A stretch of DNA of 64,000 nucleotides, taken from the NCBI RefSeq assembly GCF_945952365.1, contig NZ_CAMFHX010000009.1:34059-98058 (forward strand), written 5' to 3'. This DNA is from an uncultured Cetobacterium sp. (lineage in GTDB: Bacteria; Fusobacteriota; Fusobacteriia; Fusobacteriales; Fusobacteriaceae). A program made the position numbers and the translations under genes. The notes below the pieces were generated by a model. That model was given only the letters and a program-made list of their open reading frames with translations. It searched no databases and was not told the DNA's origin. Positions 35,628-45,278 of the stretch are shown in pieces. Position 1 is the first letter of the stretch, and each line of letters opens with the position of its first letter.

Positions 35628-36433
35628 TGAAAGAAAGAGTAGATGTTCTACTAGTTGAAAAAGGTTTTTATGAAACTAGAGAAAAAGCAAAGAGAGCTAT
35701 TATGGCTGGTTTGGTTATAATAAATGATAAAAAAATAGATAAACCTGGAACATCTATAAAAATAGATGAGGAGCCTATAATCAGAGTAAAAGGCGACGCT
35801 TGCAAATATGTAAGCCGTGGAGGAATGAAGTTAGAAAAAGCTATAACTGTTTTTAACTTAGATTTACAGGATAAAAAGGTTTTAGATGTTGGTTCATCAA
35901 CAGGTGGATTTACAGATTGTTCATTACAAAATGGAGCTTCTTTTGTTTATGCTGTAGATGTAGGAACAAATCAATTAGATTGGAAATTAAGAAGTGATAG
36001 CAGAGTTAAATCATTAGAAAATACTCATATAAAAGATTTAACTTTAAATGAGTTAGATAATGAAAAAGTAGATTACATTGTTATGGATGTATCATTTATA
36101 TCGATAACAAAAGTAATTGAACATCTAATAAAATTCTTTAAACCCGAAACAAAGTTGATGGCTTTAATAAAACCACAATTTGAAGTAGGAAAAGAGAATA
36201 TTGAAAAGGGTGGAATAGTAAAAGATAGTAAAAAACACATAATGGCAATAGAGATGGTAATAGAGGAAGCTAAAAAATCTGGATTAAGATTAAAAGCCTT
36301 AGATTTCTCACCAATAACAGGTACAAAAGGAAATGTTGAATATATCTCTTTATTTGAGATAGGAGCTGAAGAGTCTCATATTAACATAGAATCAGTTGTA
36401 AAGTTAGGAAAGAACTTGGGAGGAGCCTTATGA
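35627..36433 (+). CDS. tlyA: TlyA-family rRNA 2'-O-methyltransferase
   Basis: 268 residues. N-terminal S4 RNA-binding domain (RVDVLLVEKGFYETREKAKRA at the start) and FtsJ-like methyltransferase with motif I DVGSSTGGFTDCSLQNGA and the K-D-K-type residues (DVSFISI, LIKPQFE). Often annotated hemolysin A; the known enzymes methylate 16S and 23S rRNA cytidines. Starts at the stop of the HD gene and overlaps ctp by four bases. Confidence 0.93.
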   Translation: MKERVDVLLVEKGFYETREKAKRAIMAGLVIINDKKIDKPGTSIKIDEEPIIRVKGDACKYVSRGGMKLEKAITVFNLDLQDKKVLDVGSSTGGFTDCSLQNGASFVYAVDVGTNQLDWKLRSDSRVKSLENTHIKDLTLNELDNEKVDYIVMDVSFISITKVIEHLIKFFKPETKLMALIKPQFEVGKENIEKGGIVKDSKKHIMAIEMVIEEAKKSGLRLKALDFSPITGTKGNVEYISLFEIGAEESHINIESVVKLGKNLGGAL

Positions 36434-37704
36434 TAAAACTGTTAAGAAATACTGGAGTAGCACTACTTTTATCTGGAGTTATGGCTATAAATACAATACC
36501 GTCATACTCTGTAGATAATGGATTTATTGCAAATATAAAGGAGTTAAAAGAACTTTCTGATATTATGAATATAATAAAAGAGAATCATGTGGGAGCGGAA
36601 AAAGACCCTACAAATACAACTTTAATGCAAGGAGCTTTGAAAGGGATGATGGAATCTTTAGATGATCCACATTCTAATTATTTTACAAAAGAGGAACTAG
36701 AAAGTTTTAAAGAGGATATAGAGGGAAAATATGCTGGAGTAGGAATGGTAATTCAGAAAAAAGCAGATGAACCTCTATTAGTTGTTTCTCCAATTGAAGA
36801 TACGCCTGCCTATTTAGCAGGAATAAGAGCTAAAGATAAAATTATAGCTATCGATGGAGAAAGTACTTATAAATTAACGAGTGAGCAAAGTGTAAAAAAA
36901 TTAAAAGGTGAGCCAGGGACTTCAGTAAAACTTACAGTTTACAGAGAAGAAGCTAAAGAAACGAAAGAGGTTGAACTTAAAAGATCAATAATTCAATTAA
37001 AATACGTTAAGAGTAAAATGATTGGAAAAGATGTAGGGTACTTAAGATTAACTCAATTTGGAGAAGATGTATATAAAGATCTTCGTAAAGAGTTAGAAGG
37101 ATTAATGAAAAAAGGCGCGAAAGGAATAATCTTCGATTTAAGAAGTAATCCAGGAGGTTCTTTAGGTCAAGCTGTAAAAATTTCATCTATGTTTATTCCT
37201 GAAGGAAGAGTTGTTAGTACGAAAGGAAAAAATGGAGATGAAGAGGTAGCTTATAGAGAAGGTAAATACTTTGGAGATTTCCCGTTGATTGTATTGATAA
37301 ATGAGGGAAGTGCTTCAGCATCTGAAATAGTTTCAGGAGCAGTAAAAGACTATAAAAGAGGTCTTTTAATAGGAGAAAAAACATTTGGAAAAGGAAGTGT
37401 TCAAACACTACTGCCACTACCAGATGGAGATGGGATAAAAATAACAATAGCTAAATACTATACTCCAAGTGGAGTTTCTATTCATGGTACAGGAATAGAA
37501 CCAGATATCTTAGTTGAAGAGAAAGATGATTTCCTATTCTTCAATGGTTTTGTTACGAATATAAATGAGGATGAGACTAAAGAAAATAGAAATGAAATTA
37601 TAAAAGAGGTAAAGGGAGAAGAGGAAGCCCAAAAAATTATCTCAAAAGGTGATATCCAATTAGACAGAGCAGTCGAAGAGATGGAGAAACTTTTAAAAAA
37701 ATAA
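36430..37704 (+). CDS. ctp: Carboxy-terminal processing protease (S41)
   Basis: Periplasmic serine protease. Signal peptide (residues 1-28, GVALLLSGVMAINTIPSYS), S41 N-domain, PDZ (YAGVGMVIQKK to VKLTVYRE), and catalytic core with GSASASEIVSGA (Ser298 probable nucleophile) and GKGSVQ (Lys321 probable base). 424 residues is typical. ATG overlaps the tlyA stop by four bases. Substrates unknown; family members trim wall hydrolases or their regulators. Confidence 0.93.
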   Translation: MIKLLRNTGVALLLSGVMAINTIPSYSVDNGFIANIKELKELSDIMNIIKENHVGAEKDPTNTTLMQGALKGMMESLDDPHSNYFTKEELESFKEDIEGKYAGVGMVIQKKADEPLLVVSPIEDTPAYLAGIRAKDKIIAIDGESTYKLTSEQSVKKLKGEPGTSVKLTVYREEAKETKEVELKRSIIQLKYVKSKMIGKDVGYLRLTQFGEDVYKDLRKELEGLMKKGAKGIIFDLRSNPGGSLGQAVKISSMFIPEGRVVSTKGKNGDEEVAYREGKYFGDFPLIVLINEGSASASEIVSGAVKDYKRGLLIGEKTFGKGSVQTLLPLPDGDGIKITIAKYYTPSGVSIHGTGIEPDILVEEKDDFLFFNGFVTNINEDETKENRNEIIKEVKGEEEAQKIISKGDIQLDRAVEEMEKLLKK

Positions 37705-37721
37705 GAGAAATGAGGTAAAAA

Positions 37722-38387
37722 ATGCTTTATATAGTAGCCACACCTATAGGGAATTTAGATGATATAACTTTAAGAGCAATTAAAACATTTGAAGAAGTAG
37801 ATTTTGTTTTTGCAGAGGATACAAGAGTTACAAAGAAGTTATTAAATCATTTAGGTATAGAAAAAATTGTAAATAGATATGATGAGCATACAAAAATGCA
37901 CCAAGTATCTAATATAGCAAATATGTTAGAGAATGGAAATAAAATAGCATTAGTAACAGATGCAGGAACACCGTGTATATCAGATCCTGGATTTGAAGTT
38001 GTTGATGAAGCTTTAAAAAGAGGGATAAAGGTAATTCCAATTCCTGGACCAAGTGCAATGACAGCAGCAGCTTCAGTAGCTGGAATCTCAACAAGAAGAT
38101 TCTGTTTTGAAGGGTTTTTACCGAAGAAAAAAGGTAGACAAACACTTTTAAAATCATTAGCTACAGAAGAAAGAACGATAGTTATTTTTGAATCTCCACA
38201 CAGAATAGAAAAAACATTAAGAGATATAGAAACTTTTATTGGTGTAAGAGAAGTTGTAATAGTAAGAGAGATTACTAAAATATATGAAGAAATTTTAAGA
38301 GGAACAACTACAGAGTTAATTGAGAAGTTATCTCAAAATCCTATAAAAGGAGAGATAGTTCTTTTAATAAAGGGTAATGAAAAATAG
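37722..38387 (+). CDS. rsmI: 16S rRNA C1402 2'-O-methyltransferase
   Basis: Tetrapyrrole-methylase fold enzyme. YIVATPIGNLDDITLRA, AEDTRVTKKLLNH, VTDAGTPCISDPG and IPGPSAMTAAASVAG are diagnostic. 221 residues: the about 60-residue C-terminal extension of E. coli RsmI is absent while the catalytic domain is complete. SD GAGGT precedes the ATG. Confidence 0.95.
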   Translation: MLYIVATPIGNLDDITLRAIKTFEEVDFVFAEDTRVTKKLLNHLGIEKIVNRYDEHTKMHQVSNIANMLENGNKIALVTDAGTPCISDPGFEVVDEALKRGIKVIPIPGPSAMTAAASVAGISTRRFCFEGFLPKKKGRQTLLKSLATEERTIVIFESPHRIEKTLRDIETFIGVREVVIVREITKIYEEILRGTTTELIEKLSQNPIKGEIVLLIKGNEK

Positions 38388-38399
38388 AGGTGAGAAAAA

Positions 38400-39296
38400 A
38401 TGTCAATGACAAAAATTAACTGGTATCCAGGACATATGAAAAAAACAAAGGACTTAATAAAGGAAAATATGCCTTTAATTGATATTGTTCTTGAAGTTGT
38501 GGATGCAAGAATTCCTTTATCAAGTAAAAATCCTGATATTGCTGGGTTCGCAAAAAATAAAAAAAGAGTAATAGTTATAAATAAAGCGGATTTAGTTACA
38601 AAAGAGGAATTGAATTTCTGGAAAAAATTCTTTAAAGAGAATAATTTTGCTGATGAAGTTTTAGAGCTATCTGCAGAAACAGGATTTAATATGAAAACTC
38701 TTTACACTATTATTGATAAAGTGTCTAAAGAGAAAAAAGATAAAATGCTTAAAAAAGGATTAAGAAAAGTTAATACAAGATTAATGATTGCAGGAATACC
38801 AAACGTAGGAAAATCAAGACTTATAAATAGAATTGTTGGTAAGAATAGTGCTGGTGTAGGAAACAAGCCAGGGTTCACTAGAGGAAAACAATGGATAAGA
38901 ATAAAAGAGGGGTTAGAGTTATTAGATACTCCAGGTATCTTATGGCCTAAGTTTGAAAATCAAGAGGTTGGATATAACTTAGCTATAACAGGGGCTATAA
39001 GAGATGAGATTCTTCCAATCGATGAAGTGGCATGTCTTCTAATTGAAAAAATGCTAAAAATGGGTAAAAAAGATGTTCTAAAAGATAAGTATAAACTTTT
39101 AGAAGAGGATTTTGAACAAGTTACAGGAGCTATAATAGAATCTATTGCAGTAAGAATGAATATGTTACAAAAAGGTGGATATCCTAATGTGCAACAGGCA
39201 ACATATACTGTACTTAGAGATTATAGAGCTTCAAAACTAGGTAAGTTTGGTTTAGATATGGATATAGCAGAGCAGATTAAAAACTTATATAAGTAG
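38400..39296 (+). CDS. rbgA: Ribosome biogenesis GTPase RbgA/YlqF
   Basis: Circularly permuted GTPase for late 50S assembly. Start WYPGHMKKTKDLI, G5-like DARIPLSSKNP, G4 NKADL, G1 GIPNVGKSRLINR, G3 DTPGILWPK, then a C-terminal helical RNA-binding domain. 298 residues. An ATG two codons later is possible but lies further from GAGGTGAG. Confidence 0.95.
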   Translation: MSMTKINWYPGHMKKTKDLIKENMPLIDIVLEVVDARIPLSSKNPDIAGFAKNKKRVIVINKADLVTKEELNFWKKFFKENNFADEVLELSAETGFNMKTLYTIIDKVSKEKKDKMLKKGLRKVNTRLMIAGIPNVGKSRLINRIVGKNSAGVGNKPGFTRGKQWIRIKEGLELLDTPGILWPKFENQEVGYNLAITGAIRDEILPIDEVACLLIEKMLKMGKKDVLKDKYKLLEEDFEQVTGAIIESIAVRMNMLQKGGYPNVQQATYTVLRDYRASKLGKFGLDMDIAEQIKNLYK

Positions 39297-39305
39297 GAGA
39301 TAAAA

Positions 39306-40130
39306 ATGAGTCATAAATTGGATTTAGATTTAAATTTAGTTGAAAATATATTAGTTAATTTCTTAAGAGAGGAAGCTAATAAGGTTGGATTTTCTAAAGT
39401 GGTATTGGGATTATCAGGAGGAATAGATTCAGCGTTAGTAGCTTATTTAGCAGCAAAGGCTTTTGGCCCTGAAAATGTTTTAGGAATTCTTATGCCATAT
39501 AAAGCCTCTAGTAAAGAGAGTGTAGAACACGCTAAGCTAGTTGTAGAAGATTTAGGAATACAATCAAAATTAATAGAGATAACTCCAATGGTTGAACCAT
39601 ATTTTGATATGAATCCAGATATGGATGGGTTGAGAAAAGGAAATAGAATGGCAAGAGAAAGAATGTGCATTCTATTTGATTACTCAGCAAAAGAAAAAGC
39701 TTTAGTTCTAGGAACATCAAATAAAACAGAGATGTTATTAGGATACAGTACTCAATTTGGAGATGCAGCTTCAGCTATAAATGCTATAGGAGATCTATAT
39801 AAAACACAAGTTTGGGAACTTTCAAGACATATGGGAGTTCCGGAAGCACTTATTGATAAAAAACCAAGTGCAGACCTATGGGAAGGGCAAACAGATGAAA
39901 GTGAATTAGGATTTTCTTATGCATTAGCTGATGAAATTTTATACTCTTTAGTTGATGAAAGAGATAAAAAAGAGGATGTAATTGCAGCTGGATATTCTGA
40001 GGAGATTGTAAATAAGATTATTTGGAAAATTAAATTGTCACAATATAAAAGAAAATTACCTCTAATAGCGAAGGTGTCGACTAGAACTATAGGAAGAGAG
40101 TTTAGATATCCTAGAGATTGGGGAGTATAA
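39306..40130 (+). CDS. nadE: NH3-dependent NAD+ synthetase
   Basis: Amidates deamido-NAD with ammonia. ATP pyrophosphatase P-loop [49 protein letters not shown]. 274 residues, with no glutaminase domain, so it needs free ammonia. SD GGAGA. Confidence 0.96.
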   Translation: MSHKLDLDLNLVENILVNFLREEANKVGFSKVVLGLSGGIDSALVAYLAAKAFGPENVLGILMPYKASSKESVEHAKLVVEDLGIQSKLIEITPMVEPYFDMNPDMDGLRKGNRMARERMCILFDYSAKEKALVLGTSNKTEMLLGYSTQFGDAASAINAIGDLYKTQVWELSRHMGVPEALIDKKPSADLWEGQTDESELGFSYALADEILYSLVDERDKKEDVIAAGYSEEIVNKIIWKIKLSQYKRKLPLIAKVSTRTIGREFRYPRDWGV

Positions 40131-40147
40131 AATAAGGAGGGCTAAAT

Positions 40148-40540
40148 TTGAGAGGGGAAGAGCAATTAAGGGAAGAGTTACAAGAGTTTCAGAAAGAAAA
40201 GGAAAGAATTAGAAATATTGTTGGTCAAATAGGTGGTTCAAGTAGCAATCAAAATAAAATAGTTAACACACTTCTGATAGTAATAATAGTTGCATTGTTA
40301 GTTTTAGGAGGGATTTTTAATAGAATAACTTCAAGCCTTGCAATTCAAGTTGCTATTTTATTTAGTGTTATAAAATTAATTTGGATGTTTTATGAATCAC
40401 AAAGAGCAAGTCATTTCCAATTTTGGATATTAAACTCTTTAGAGTTCAGAATAAATGAGATTTATAAAAAAGTAAAAAAAATAGAAAAAGAGTTGGATGA
40501 ATTAAAAAAAGTAGAGGAGTCAAATCAAAATGATAAATAA
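40148..40540 (+). CDS. Small coiled-coil membrane protein, unknown function
   Basis: 130 residues: N-terminal charged coiled coil (1-28), two hydrophobic spans (about 43-60 and 65-80), and a C-terminal coiled coil ([20 protein letters not shown]). Start is TTG 40148, seven bases after a strong AAGGAGG. Overlaps the next gene by 11 bases. No family recognised. Confidence 0.6.
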   Translation: MRGEEQLREELQEFQKEKERIRNIVGQIGGSSSNQNKIVNTLLIVIIVALLVLGGIFNRITSSLAIQVAILFSVIKLIWMFYESQRASHFQFWILNSLEFRINEIYKKVKKIEKELDELKKVEESNQNDK

Positions 40541-40949
40541 TTTTAAAACTGCTGAAGAGTTAATGAGAGCGAGATATTCTGCTTTTGAAACTGGAAATAT
40601 CGAGTTTATAGTGGATACACATCATCCTGATAGCAAAGCTGATATGGATGTTGAAGAGACAAAAAAATGGGCTTTAAACTCTGAATGGCTAGGGTTGGAA
40701 ATTGTTTCAACAGAAGCAGGAAAAGAGGAGGATTCAGAAGGAATCGTAGAATTTAAAGCTTTTTATAAAGAGAATGGACAAGATGTTGTTCATCATGAAA
40801 AAAGTCAATTTTTAAAAGTTGATGGAAAATGGTATTACTATGGATGGTTACCTCTTCAAGGAACTATCGTAAAAGAAGAGAAAATAGGAAGAAATGACCC
40901 ATGCCTTTGTGGATCTGGTAAAAAATATAAAAAATGTTGTGGAAAATAA
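40530..40949 (+). CDS. YchJ-like protein with C-terminal SEC-C motif
   Basis: 139 residues. NTF2-like YchJ domain ([34 protein letters not shown]) followed by a SEC-C zinc motif [19 protein letters not shown] (C-x-C, then CC). E. coli YchJ also has a N-terminal SEC-C, missing here. Function unknown; SEC-C binds zinc and, in SecA, SecB/ribosome. End of the long plus-strand housekeeping run. Confidence 0.88.
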   Translation: MINNFKTAEELMRARYSAFETGNIEFIVDTHHPDSKADMDVEETKKWALNSEWLGLEIVSTEAGKEEDSEGIVEFKAFYKENGQDVVHHEKSQFLKVDGKWYYYGWLPLQGTIVKEEKIGRNDPCLCGSGKKYKKCCGK

Positions 40950-40974
40950 ACTTTTTATATAGGGAGAGTAGTAA

Positions 40975-42261
40975 ATGAGAATTGCTATTGTAGGTTACCC
41001 TGATTCCGTAAAAAAGATTTTAAAAACTTTGGAGCCTCAATATCCTCAAATAAAATTTATAGCATATGAGATAGAAAAACTGGGGAGTTTTGTAGAAAAT
41101 TTAAAAGAACTTAAGGGAAGAGTTCATGGTATATTTTCTACTGGAATAGGTGTTCATTCTGAAATCGTGAGCAAATTGAATCTAGATGTTCCAATGGTTT
41201 ATTCGAATAGAGAAGCAGGAAGTGTTTTGAAAGCTCTTTGGGAAGTGAGAGAGGACTATTCAGAGATTAAAAATTTGAAAATAGGTTTTGATATAGTAGA
41301 AAGAGATGTTTTGATGGATACGTTAGAGGAGTTCGGAATCTCTTTGAAAAGCATAAATGTTCAGGAGTATGAGGTAGACAAAGGTGAATCTGATTTTTTA
41401 GATGAGCATATCAGAAATTTAATAAGAAATGATGTGGATTGTATTTTTACAGCATTTGGATATGTTTATGACTATTTTAAAAAGAAAAATAAACCAGTTT
41501 ATAGATTGCAGGCAACTAAAAATGAGATAATTAATCAAATGGAAGCTTTGCTAAAAGATATAAAAATAAATGAAAATTCTAAAAATAGAATTGGAGTTAA
41601 AGTATTAAAAGTTGTAAGAAGATTTAGAAAAGATGAAAACTATTATGATAAAAGTGTCTTTAGAATGAAGCTAAATCAAATATTTTTAAAATATTCTAAA
41701 GAGTTACAAGGAAGTTTTCAGGAGCTGCTAGAGGATGAATACATCTTTTTTACAACTCAGAGAATTTTGGAAATAAAAGATAGCGAGATAAATTTTTTAA
41801 AACTATTAAATGAAGTTTCTATTTTAGGTGGAAAAGTATTTGTAGGAATAGGTTATGCTGATAATATTCAAGAAGCATCTATTAATGCAAAAAAAGCTTT
41901 AAATATAAGTTTAATGAATGGAAAAGGTGAAATATATCTTTTCTCTGATGATAAGATAAGAGGTCCTCTTTATAAAAGAAACAGATATGACTATAGTACA
42001 AAAATAAGTGACACTATAGATAAGGAAGCAAAGAAAATAGGAGTTACAGCGAAATATTTGTCTAAAATAAGAGCACTTCAAGAAAGCTTCAGAAAAAAAG
42101 AGTTTACTAGTAAAGAGTTAGCAGAAATTTTAGAAATAACTGAAAGAAGTGTAAATAGAATCGTAAAACCAATTATAGAAAATGGGTTTGCAGAGATTTT
42201 AGAATATGAGGTTTGCTCTAAAGCTGGGCGTCCTAGAAGAGTTATCAAATTTAAGTTTTAA
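40975..42261 (+). CDS. Transcriptional regulator, degenerate GGDEF-like middle and C-terminal winged helix
   Basis: 428 residues. N-terminus is an alpha/beta sensor-like fold (MRIAIVGYPDSVKKILKTL; FSTGIGVHSEIV) loosely like PrpR-N. The middle (IGYADNIQEASINAKKALNI, then GEIYLFSDD, IRGPL) resembles the degenerate GGDEF of CdaR-type regulators without catalytic residues. The C-terminal 55 residues form a winged helix (FTSKELAEILEITERSVNRI, AGRPRRVIKF). It sits before the DUF3100 transport cassette and probably controls it. Exact family not recognised. Confidence 0.6.
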   Translation: MRIAIVGYPDSVKKILKTLEPQYPQIKFIAYEIEKLGSFVENLKELKGRVHGIFSTGIGVHSEIVSKLNLDVPMVYSNREAGSVLKALWEVREDYSEIKNLKIGFDIVERDVLMDTLEEFGISLKSINVQEYEVDKGESDFLDEHIRNLIRNDVDCIFTAFGYVYDYFKKKNKPVYRLQATKNEIINQMEALLKDIKINENSKNRIGVKVLKVVRRFRKDENYYDKSVFRMKLNQIFLKYSKELQGSFQELLEDEYIFFTTQRILEIKDSEINFLKLLNEVSILGGKVFVGIGYADNIQEASINAKKALNISLMNGKGEIYLFSDDKIRGPLYKRNRYDYSTKISDTIDKEAKKIGVTAKYLSKIRALQESFRKKEFTSKELAEILEITERSVNRIVKPIIENGFAEILEYEVCSKAGRPRRVIKFKF

Positions 42262-42273
42262 TATAAAGATATG

Positions 42274-42312
42274 AAAAGAATTTGGGATATTAAAGGACCG
42301 AATTCTTTTTTT
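42274..42312 (+). terminator. Intrinsic terminator after the regulator gene
   Basis: Stem AAAAGAATTTGG / CCGAATTCTTTT (one G-T pair), 12-base loop, followed by a T-run. Separates the regulator from the cassette it may control. Confidence 0.8.
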
Positions 42313-42400
42313 ATTTTCAAATAAGTTTTATTTTTGATCTTAAAAGGTTCAAAAACAGAACAATAAAATTTGTTTTAAAATAAAAAATTCGAAAAAAAGC

Positions 42401-42429
42401 TTGACATAATATCAAAAAAATAGTATTAT
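42401..42429 (+). promoter_or_regulatory. Strong promoter of the DUF3100 cassette
   Basis: TTGACA (42401-42406), 17 bases, TATTAT (42424-42429), the best -35 match in the window. About 70 bases of leader follow, with a small hairpin AAGAC / GTCTT near 42460. Confidence 0.8.
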
Positions 42430-42508
42430 TTCATTATTGAAATTAAGGACCTATTAAAGACAAAGTCTTAAGGGTTAGAAAAAATTAAGTTAAGGAAGAG
42501 TGAGTACT

Positions 42509-43318
42509 ATGAACAAGAACACAATTAATGTTTTTTTAGTTGTAACAATTATTTCACTAGTATGTGAAAAAATTGGAAAAATTCAATTGGGAAAAGTAGC
42601 TTTATTCCCAATGTTATTTGCGGTTATTATTGGAATGGCATTAACACCAGATTTACTAGGAAAAAAGGTAGCAAAATTAAGAGAGATTATTGGAGAGAAA
42701 GAGATGAAAATAGCCAGTGATATGGTTATGCTAATTCTTTTAATGTTAGGAATAAAATTAGGAACTTTCGTAGGACCTAATTTAGATAAAATTATCCAAG
42801 CTGGTCCAGCATTCTTAGCTCAAGAGTTCGGACATGTTTTAGCACCTTTAGTAGCAGTTCCACTAGCTTTAAAATTAGGATTAAACAGAGAAGCGATTGG
42901 AGCAGGATCAAGTATCAGTAGAGAAGCTTCATTAGGAGTAATCGGAGAGAAATATGGAATAGCTTCACCAGAAGGAAGTGGAGTTTTAGGAGTATATTTA
43001 GCAGGTACAATCGTTGGAACAATATATTTTGGAATTTTAGGATCGTTATCAGTTTACTCTGGAATTCATCCATTAGCATTAGGAATGGCTTGTGGAGTAG
43101 GAAGTGGAAGTATGATGACCGCAGCAGCTTCATCATTAGCTGAAGTTGTAGGACCTGAGTATGCAGAGCAAGTGTTTGCATATGCATCAACAAGTAACAT
43201 GTTATCGGGATTAACAGGAGTAAATATCCTTGTATTTATATCATTACCATTCACAGAGTGGTACTATAAAAAATTAGCTCCAAAGTTTGCAAAAAAGGAA
43301 GTGAAGCAAAATGCGTAG
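42509..43318 (+). CDS. DUF3100-type integral membrane protein (putative transporter subunit)
   Basis: 269 residues, about eight hydrophobic segments with small-residue-rich stretches (GAGSSISREASLG, GVGSGSMMTAAASS) typical of transport paths. Resembles DUF3100 proteins. ATG 42509 is about 10 bases from AAGGAAG; GTG 42500 is too near the SD. Overlaps the next membrane gene by eight bases, indicating a two-subunit complex. With the downstream M20 hydrolase it suggests import of an amide- or peptide-type substrate, as in AbgT/AbgAB systems; this is inference. Confidence 0.7.
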   Translation: MNKNTINVFLVVTIISLVCEKIGKIQLGKVALFPMLFAVIIGMALTPDLLGKKVAKLREIIGEKEMKIASDMVMLILLMLGIKLGTFVGPNLDKIIQAGPAFLAQEFGHVLAPLVAVPLALKLGLNREAIGAGSSISREASLGVIGEKYGIASPEGSGVLGVYLAGTIVGTIYFGILGSLSVYSGIHPLALGMACGVGSGSMMTAAASSLAEVVGPEYAEQVFAYASTSNMLSGLTGVNILVFISLPFTEWYYKKLAPKFAKKEVKQNA

Positions 43319-43778
43319 TTTAGATCTTAAAAAATATATATTATACTTTATACTTATGTCGATAACAGGAGTTATCGTTTTAGCAGGACAGGCTATAGGA
43401 TTACAAAAACAATTTATAGGAGCAATCCCAGGAATGTTTTTAATTATTGCACTAGCTTTAGCATGTTTTGCGGTTAAGGATGCTTTTCCAAAGTTCCCTT
43501 TACCAGCATATGCGTTATCAACTATAGTTGGAATGATAGTAAGTATTCCAGCGTTATCGATATCAAAATTCTTTGCACCACAAATTGGAACAGTAGAATT
43601 TATGCCACTTTGTACACCACTATTAGCTTTTGCAGGAATTTCTGTAGGAGATAAAATAGAGGAATTAAAAGCTATGTCTTGGAAAATAGTAATAATTGCA
43701 GTAGCAGTATTTACAACGATATTCTTTGCATGTGCTTTAATAGCTCAAACGGTATTAAAGTTACAAGGTGTAATTTAA
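43311..43778 (+). CDS. Small integral membrane protein, partner of the DUF3100 protein
   Basis: 155 residues with about five hydrophobic spans (ILYFILMSITGVIVLAGQAI, FLIIALALACFAV, ALSTIVGMIVSIPAL, IVIIAVAVFTTIFFACAL). Contains LCTPLLAFAGISVGDKIEELK, reminiscent of the repeat structure of DUF340/LysO-like exporters. Translation is coupled to the upstream gene by an eight-base overlap. Family not firmly recognised. Confidence 0.6.
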   Translation: MRSLDLKKYILYFILMSITGVIVLAGQAIGLQKQFIGAIPGMFLIIALALACFAVKDAFPKFPLPAYALSTIVGMIVSIPALSISKFFAPQIGTVEFMPLCTPLLAFAGISVGDKIEELKAMSWKIVIIAVAVFTTIFFACALIAQTVLKLQGVI

Positions 43779-43822
43779 TTATAAAAAACGATTAAGATTT
43801 ACTTAGGGTTAAGGAGAAAACT

Positions 43823-45139
43823 ATGAACTTAAATGAGATTAAAGAGAGAGTAATAAAAGCTATTGATGACAATAGAGATGTAATTTTAGCAGCTGGAAAA
43901 GCTATGTATGATAATCCAGAGTTTGGATATAAAGAGTTCGAAGGAACAAAGATAGTTTCAAACTACTTTAAAAATGAGTTAGGATTAGAGGTAGAAGAAG
44001 GAATTGCCTACACAGGATGTAGAGCAAGATCAAATAAAGATATAGAAGGGCCTAAAGTTGCTATTTTAGGAGAGTTAGATGCAATATCTTGTAGTGATCA
44101 TACTGATTCAAACGAATTAGGTGCAGTTCACGCTTGTGGTCATCACATCCAAATCGCAGGGATGCTAGGAGCAGCAACAGGACTTATAAAGTCTGGAATC
44201 TTAGCTGAGCTAGGTGGAAAAGTAGATTTTATGGCAACTCCAGCAGAAGAGTTCGTAGAGTTAGGATATAGAACTAAATTAAGAGAAGAGGGAAAGATAA
44301 AGTACTTCGGTGGAAAGCAAGAGATGATATACAACGGTTCATTTGATGATGTTGATATGGCTGTAATGTTCCATGCCTTAGATTTAGGAGATAAAAAAGT
44401 TTTAACAGGACCAGTAAGTAATGGATTTATAGGAAAAACTGTTAAATTTATAGGAAAAGAAGCTCATGCAGGATCAGCTCCTCATGAAGGAATAAATGCT
44501 TTAAATGCAGCAATGTTAGGAATTAACAATGTACATGCTCAAAGAGAAACATTTAAAGATAGTGATAGAGTAAGATTCCATCCTATTATAACAAAAGGTG
44601 GAGATATAGTTAACTCTGTACCAGCAGATGTTAGAATGGAAGCTTATGTAAGAGCTAGAACAATCGAAGGAATGATCGATGCTAATAAAAAGGTAAATAG
44701 AGGATTAACAGCAGGAGCATATGCTGTAGGAGCAGAGATAGAAATAACTGAGCTTCCTGGATATTTACCAATATTAAAGCATGATTCAATGGAAGATGTT
44801 TTAGAAGGTAACTTAGAATACTTAGGATTAAAAGATGATATGATAAAAGGTGGGGACTTCACAGGATCATTTGATTTTGGAGATGTATCTCACATAATGC
44901 CAACATTACACCCTATGTTTGGTGGAATCAATGGAGCTCTTCATACAAGAGAGTTTAAAACTGTTGATAATGATGTGGCAATTTTAATGCCAGCGAAAGC
45001 TTTAGCTTTAACAGTTGTAGATTTACTGTTTGCTGAAGGTAAAAAGGCAAAAGAAATTTTAGATAACTTTAAACCTGTTATGACAAAAGAGCAATATTTA
45101 GAGTTCATGCAGTCAAATGATAAAGTTATAAAAGCTTAA
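43823..45139 (+). CDS. M20 family amidohydrolase (AbgB-like)
   Basis: 438 residues. Zinc aminoacylase/carboxypeptidase fold: ILGELDAIS, HACGHHIQIAG (metal ligands), ATPAEEFVELG (catalytic Glu pair), dimerisation domain KEAHAGSAPHEGINALNAA, and GGDIVNSVPADV. Closest in pattern to AbgB/indole-3-acetyl-amino-acid hydrolases, which split amide-linked amino acids. Same operon as the two membrane proteins; substrate unknown. Confidence 0.85.
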   Translation: MNLNEIKERVIKAIDDNRDVILAAGKAMYDNPEFGYKEFEGTKIVSNYFKNELGLEVEEGIAYTGCRARSNKDIEGPKVAILGELDAISCSDHTDSNELGAVHACGHHIQIAGMLGAATGLIKSGILAELGGKVDFMATPAEEFVELGYRTKLREEGKIKYFGGKQEMIYNGSFDDVDMAVMFHALDLGDKKVLTGPVSNGFIGKTVKFIGKEAHAGSAPHEGINALNAAMLGINNVHAQRETFKDSDRVRFHPIITKGGDIVNSVPADVRMEAYVRARTIEGMIDANKKVNRGLTAGAYAVGAEIEITELPGYLPILKHDSMEDVLEGNLEYLGLKDDMIKGGDFTGSFDFGDVSHIMPTLHPMFGGINGALHTREFKTVDNDVAILMPAKALALTVVDLLFAEGKKAKEILDNFKPVMTKEQYLEFMQSNDKVIKA

Positions 45140-45174
45140 TAAAATAATACCTTATTTAATAATTTCTCATATGG

Positions 45175-45203
45175 AAGAGGCTAGTTTTCTAGCCTCTTTT
45201 TGT
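45175..45203 (+). terminator. Intrinsic terminator after the M20 gene
   Basis: Perfect stem AAGAGGCTAG / CTAGCCTCTT, loop TTTT, followed by TTTG. End of the DUF3100 cassette. Confidence 0.9.
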
Positions 45204-45215
45204 TATTTTTAAATA

Positions 45216-45262
45216 ATTTCATAACAGTGTTTTGTAAAAAATAAAGTTATTTCATAACAGTG
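45216..45262. repeat. Two 14-bp direct repeats (putative operators)
   Basis: ATTTCATAACAGTG occurs at 45216-45229 and again at 45249-45262, 33 bp apart (about three helical turns), just upstream of the tetR-ompP1 promoter. The copies are identical over 14 bases in an otherwise unrelated AT-rich spacer. Confidence 0.65.
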
Positions 45263-45278
45263 GTATATAATAAAGTGT

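Noticed and set aside
45232..45271. Second tetR promoter with TATAAT at 45266-45271
   Set aside because: No acceptable -35 box at 16-18 bases; the downstream TTGTAT-17-TATAAT is better.
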